Source: Deltaproteobacteria bacterium RBG_16_49_23
Lineage (GTDB): Bacteria > Desulfobacterota > BSN033 > UBA1163
Direction of reading: 5' to 3'
DNA length: 43,086 bases
Assembly: GCA_001798855.1 (NCBI GenBank)
Contig: MGQQ01000145.1
Span: 1-43,086, forward strand
Under the pieces are notes generated by a model. The model saw nothing but the letters and a program-made list of their open reading frames with translations, made no database searches and was not told where the DNA came from. Each line of letters opens with the position of its first letter. The first letter of the stretch is position 1. Both the position numbers and the translations under genes were made by a program. This document shows positions 41,566-43,086 of the stretch, piece after piece.

Positions 41566-41768
41566 TTCACATGAATAGAAAAGTTCCTGAAATAGGGAAA
41601 GATCTCTACAAATCCTTCCTTAACAAAAGAGAGGTATTCCCCCTCTTTGGCCGCTGGCCCATAGGGCCTCTGACCCGGAGGGCAAAGAGGGGATAGGGGA
41701 GATTTTCCGAATGAAACGCCCGTTTCTGTGGACAGCCTCACGGATTTCCACCTTGAGAGGAGGTTTTT

Positions 41769-42044
41769 ATGCCGAATGGACAGGATATTAAAGTCAATTT
41801 CCCTCCAAATCTTCAAGGAGGGGTTTATTCAAACAATATGGTCGTCACCCACACAAAAGAAGAGTTCATCCTCGATTTCCTAATGGTTGCGGCACCGGCA
41901 GGCGCCGTTACTGCAAGGGTCATTGTCAGCCCGGGCCATATGAAAAGAATTCTTGCAGCCTTACAAGACAACATTATGAAGTATGAAAATACCTTCGGCA
42001 CAATCCAGATAGCCGAGGAACCCAAGGGCAAGATATTATCCTAA
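41769..42044 (+). CDS. DUF3467 family protein
   Basis: 91 residues with the family pattern: GGVYSNNMVVTHTKEEFILDF, MVAAPAGAVTARVIVSPGHMKR and ILAALQDNIMKYENTFG. DUF3467 proteins are small, widespread and of unknown function. AGAGGAGG stands 6 nt before the ATG. Complete, with no frame disruption, in contrast to the neighbours. Confidence 0.85.
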   Translation: MPNGQDIKVNFPPNLQGGVYSNNMVVTHTKEEFILDFLMVAAPAGAVTARVIVSPGHMKRILAALQDNIMKYENTFGTIQIAEEPKGKILS

Positions 42045-42217
42045 GAAATACATTAATCCAGCGATAAAAATGTCATGCTGAACTTGGTTCAGCATCTCGT
42101 TTTGTGTTTTTGGGTGAGATCCTGACACGTAGTGGTGAACAGACGTAAATAAACGAGTTCAGGATGACAGGCCCAGGAAATTTCAAATATTTTTGTTTAG
42201 AATTTGGGCGGGAAAGT

Positions 42218-42243
42218 GAGCGCTAAGAAAATAGACCTGACCC
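42218..42243 (+). repeat. AAGCGCTAAGAAAATAGACC direct repeat, copy 2
   Basis: GAGCGCTAAGAAAATAGACC then TGACCC, ending about 10 nt before the start of the HTH pseudogene. Confidence 0.65.
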
Positions 42244-42252
42244 TGCCGATAA

Positions 42253-42578
42253 ATGAAGAAAAAATCGTTTAAAGAGCTTTTCGATCAGGCAAAGAGACGG
42301 GATACCTATTGGGTTGCCTCTCTCATTCTCGATTTTACTGAGGGACTTCATAAAATGATGGAGGCAAACGGAGTCTCCAGGAGCGAGCTTGCACGACGCC
42401 TTGAATCAGCCCTGCTTATATTACTAAGGTGCTTCGTGGCAATGTCAATTTCACATTAGATTCAATGGTGCGTTTGGTAAGGGCAGCAGGGGGGGAGGTC
42501 AGCCTTCATGTTGCACCTAAAGCTCAGAAGAAAAGAAACGATTTTTATAGAAAACAAGGGATGAAAAAGGCCGCCTAA
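42253..42578 (+). pseudogene. XRE-type HTH regulator (antitoxin-like), frameshifted
   Basis: The first frame gives MKKKSFKELFDQAKRRDTYW... up to GVSRSELARRLE (helix-turn-helix start). Around 42406-42411 the frame is lost; from CCT at 42411 the other frame continues PAYITKVLRGNVNFTLDSMV and RLVRAAGGEVSLHV, ending KKAA at 42578. Joined, the product would be about 108 residues and a complete HTH protein like HigA-type antitoxins. No toxin gene is recognisable beside it. A one-base difference explains the break. Confidence 0.75.
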
Positions 42579-42717
42579 TCCAAAGTTAATGAGAAGAATT
42601 CGAGAGTGTCAAAAAGAAGCCTGACCCCGGACTCCTTTCTATGAAATGGCATAATGAGAACTTAATCAGGAATGTAGAATCAGGGCTTCAGCCTTGGCGG
42701 AATTTGGTGGAAAAGGC

Positions 42718-42743
42718 GAACGCTAAGAAAATAGACTTGACCC
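42718..42743 (+). repeat. AAGCGCTAAGAAAATAGACC direct repeat, copy 3
   Basis: GAACGCTAAGAAAATAGACTTGACCCC, ending 28 nt before the next gene. The 42579-42717 gap holds only the shorter relative of the repeat. Confidence 0.65.
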
Positions 42744-42771
42744 CATCCCGGCGATGTCAAAGGAGGTAGCC

Positions 42772-42996
42772 ATGCTAAAATACTCCCGAGCCACACTCGA
42801 GGAAAGGGAATTGGAATCGAGAATAATCCGAGTTCCTGAATTAATTGAGGAGGGTTTGACCTATCTTGAACATCAACGAGGCACTGGCGAAGGAAGACTT
42901 GATATACTATTCGTTGACGCCAATAAGACATTAGTAGTAGCAGAGCTAAAGGTAGTCGAAGATCTTAATATGCTCTTTCAAGCTTTAGACTATTAA
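42772..42996 (+). pseudogene. Truncated PD-(D/E)XK (NucS/DUF91-like) protein
   Basis: 74 residues from ATG 42772, selected by AGGAGG at 42761. Residues about 45-72 hold the nuclease-like core GRLDILFVDANKTLVVAELK, with Asp, then Glu-x-Lys, and the NMLFQALDY helix start that in relatives continues for many more residues. Here TAA follows directly after DY, so the domain is cut short. The sequence after the stop (GGTGGACCCAATTGTC and on) looks like an insertion-sequence end. Confidence 0.6.
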
Positions 42997-43086
42997 GGTG
43001 GACCCAATTGTCAAGACAATAATTTGACAAAGTTAAGTTACACTTTGGAGTCTGAAGTTACTTATTCTGGAAGAGAGAGATGAGAG
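42993..43086. mobile_element. Possible end of an insertion sequence (runs off window)
   Basis: At the point where the nuclease-like gene breaks off, the sequence switches to GGTGGACCCAATTGTCAAGA with a TTGTC/GACAA palindrome and repeated TTTGACAAAGTTAAGTTA-like words, no coding frame. This resembles an IS terminus, but no transposase is in view. Confidence 0.35.

Noticed and set aside
41264-42743. CRISPR array
   Set aside because: Only three imperfect copies, spacing of about 950 and 500 nt, no cas genes.

Overview
The window looks like chromosomal DNA of an uncultured Desulfobacterota (deltaproteobacterial) anaerobe. The evidence is gene content: a Re-citrate-synthase-like enzyme, lysine 2,3-aminomutase, a TAXI-type TRAP transporter, NtrB/NtrC-style sigma-54 regulation, a carD / PIN-TRAM / ispD / ispF / gltX / cysS block, and kdsB (hence a Gram-negative LPS envelope). 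This is inference from families and gene order; there is no rRNA in the window. Intergenic gaps are unusually rich in short palindromic or MITE-like repeats.

Layout. 1-960: the N-terminal part of a GAF-type sensor gene, then the 3' end of a tRNA-Glu gene (T-stem half, acceptor strand, CCA) followed by an intact rho-independent terminator, which reads as the end of an integrated element. 973-4150: repeat, a DedA/VTT membrane protein, a small unknown protein translationally linked to a GAF-GGDEF diguanylate cyclase, a small periplasmic protein, and a bidirectional terminator. 4164-4901: tatC. 5013-13753: a sigma-70 promoter, then a D-Ala-D-Ala-ligase-like ATP-grasp enzyme, a PAS histidine kinase, a sigma-54 response regulator, a receiver-like protein, a small lipoprotein, KamA, a second ligase-like ATP-grasp enzyme, and an RlmI-type methyltransferase. 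14001-23450: aspS, then a probable uptake and catabolic group: a Re-citrate-synthase-like protein fused to a Cache sensor domain, TAXI binding protein, fused TRAP permease, acyl-CoA ligase, and the start of a flavoprotein gene destroyed by an IS66-type element (about 23447-25060). 25311-27061: comM and a tiny membrane protein. 27439-28407: ROK sugar kinase. 28552-37581, minus strand: cysS, gltX, ispF, ispD, PIN-TRAM protein, carD, a lipoprotein, kdsB. 37801-41222: serine hydrolase, glycerol kinase, a retropepsin-like protein. 41223-43086: a decayed accessory patch with a phage tail-sheath fossil, DUF3467 protein, a frameshifted HTH gene, a truncated PD-(D/E)XK protein and three copies of a short direct repeat.

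The two most interesting systems are (i) KamA, with both lysine-specifying aspartates conserved, bracketed by two divergent D-Ala-D-Ala-ligase-like enzymes and a dedicated sigma-54 two-component system, with no AblB acetyltransferase visible, suggesting beta-lysine is made for ligation rather than acetylation; and (ii) the citrate-synthase-like enzyme carrying a C-terminal ligand-sensing Cache domain, directly upstream of a TRAP uptake system. Other observations of note are the tRNA-Glu attachment scar, the tail-sheath fossil, and repeats that supply the stop codons of neighbouring genes.
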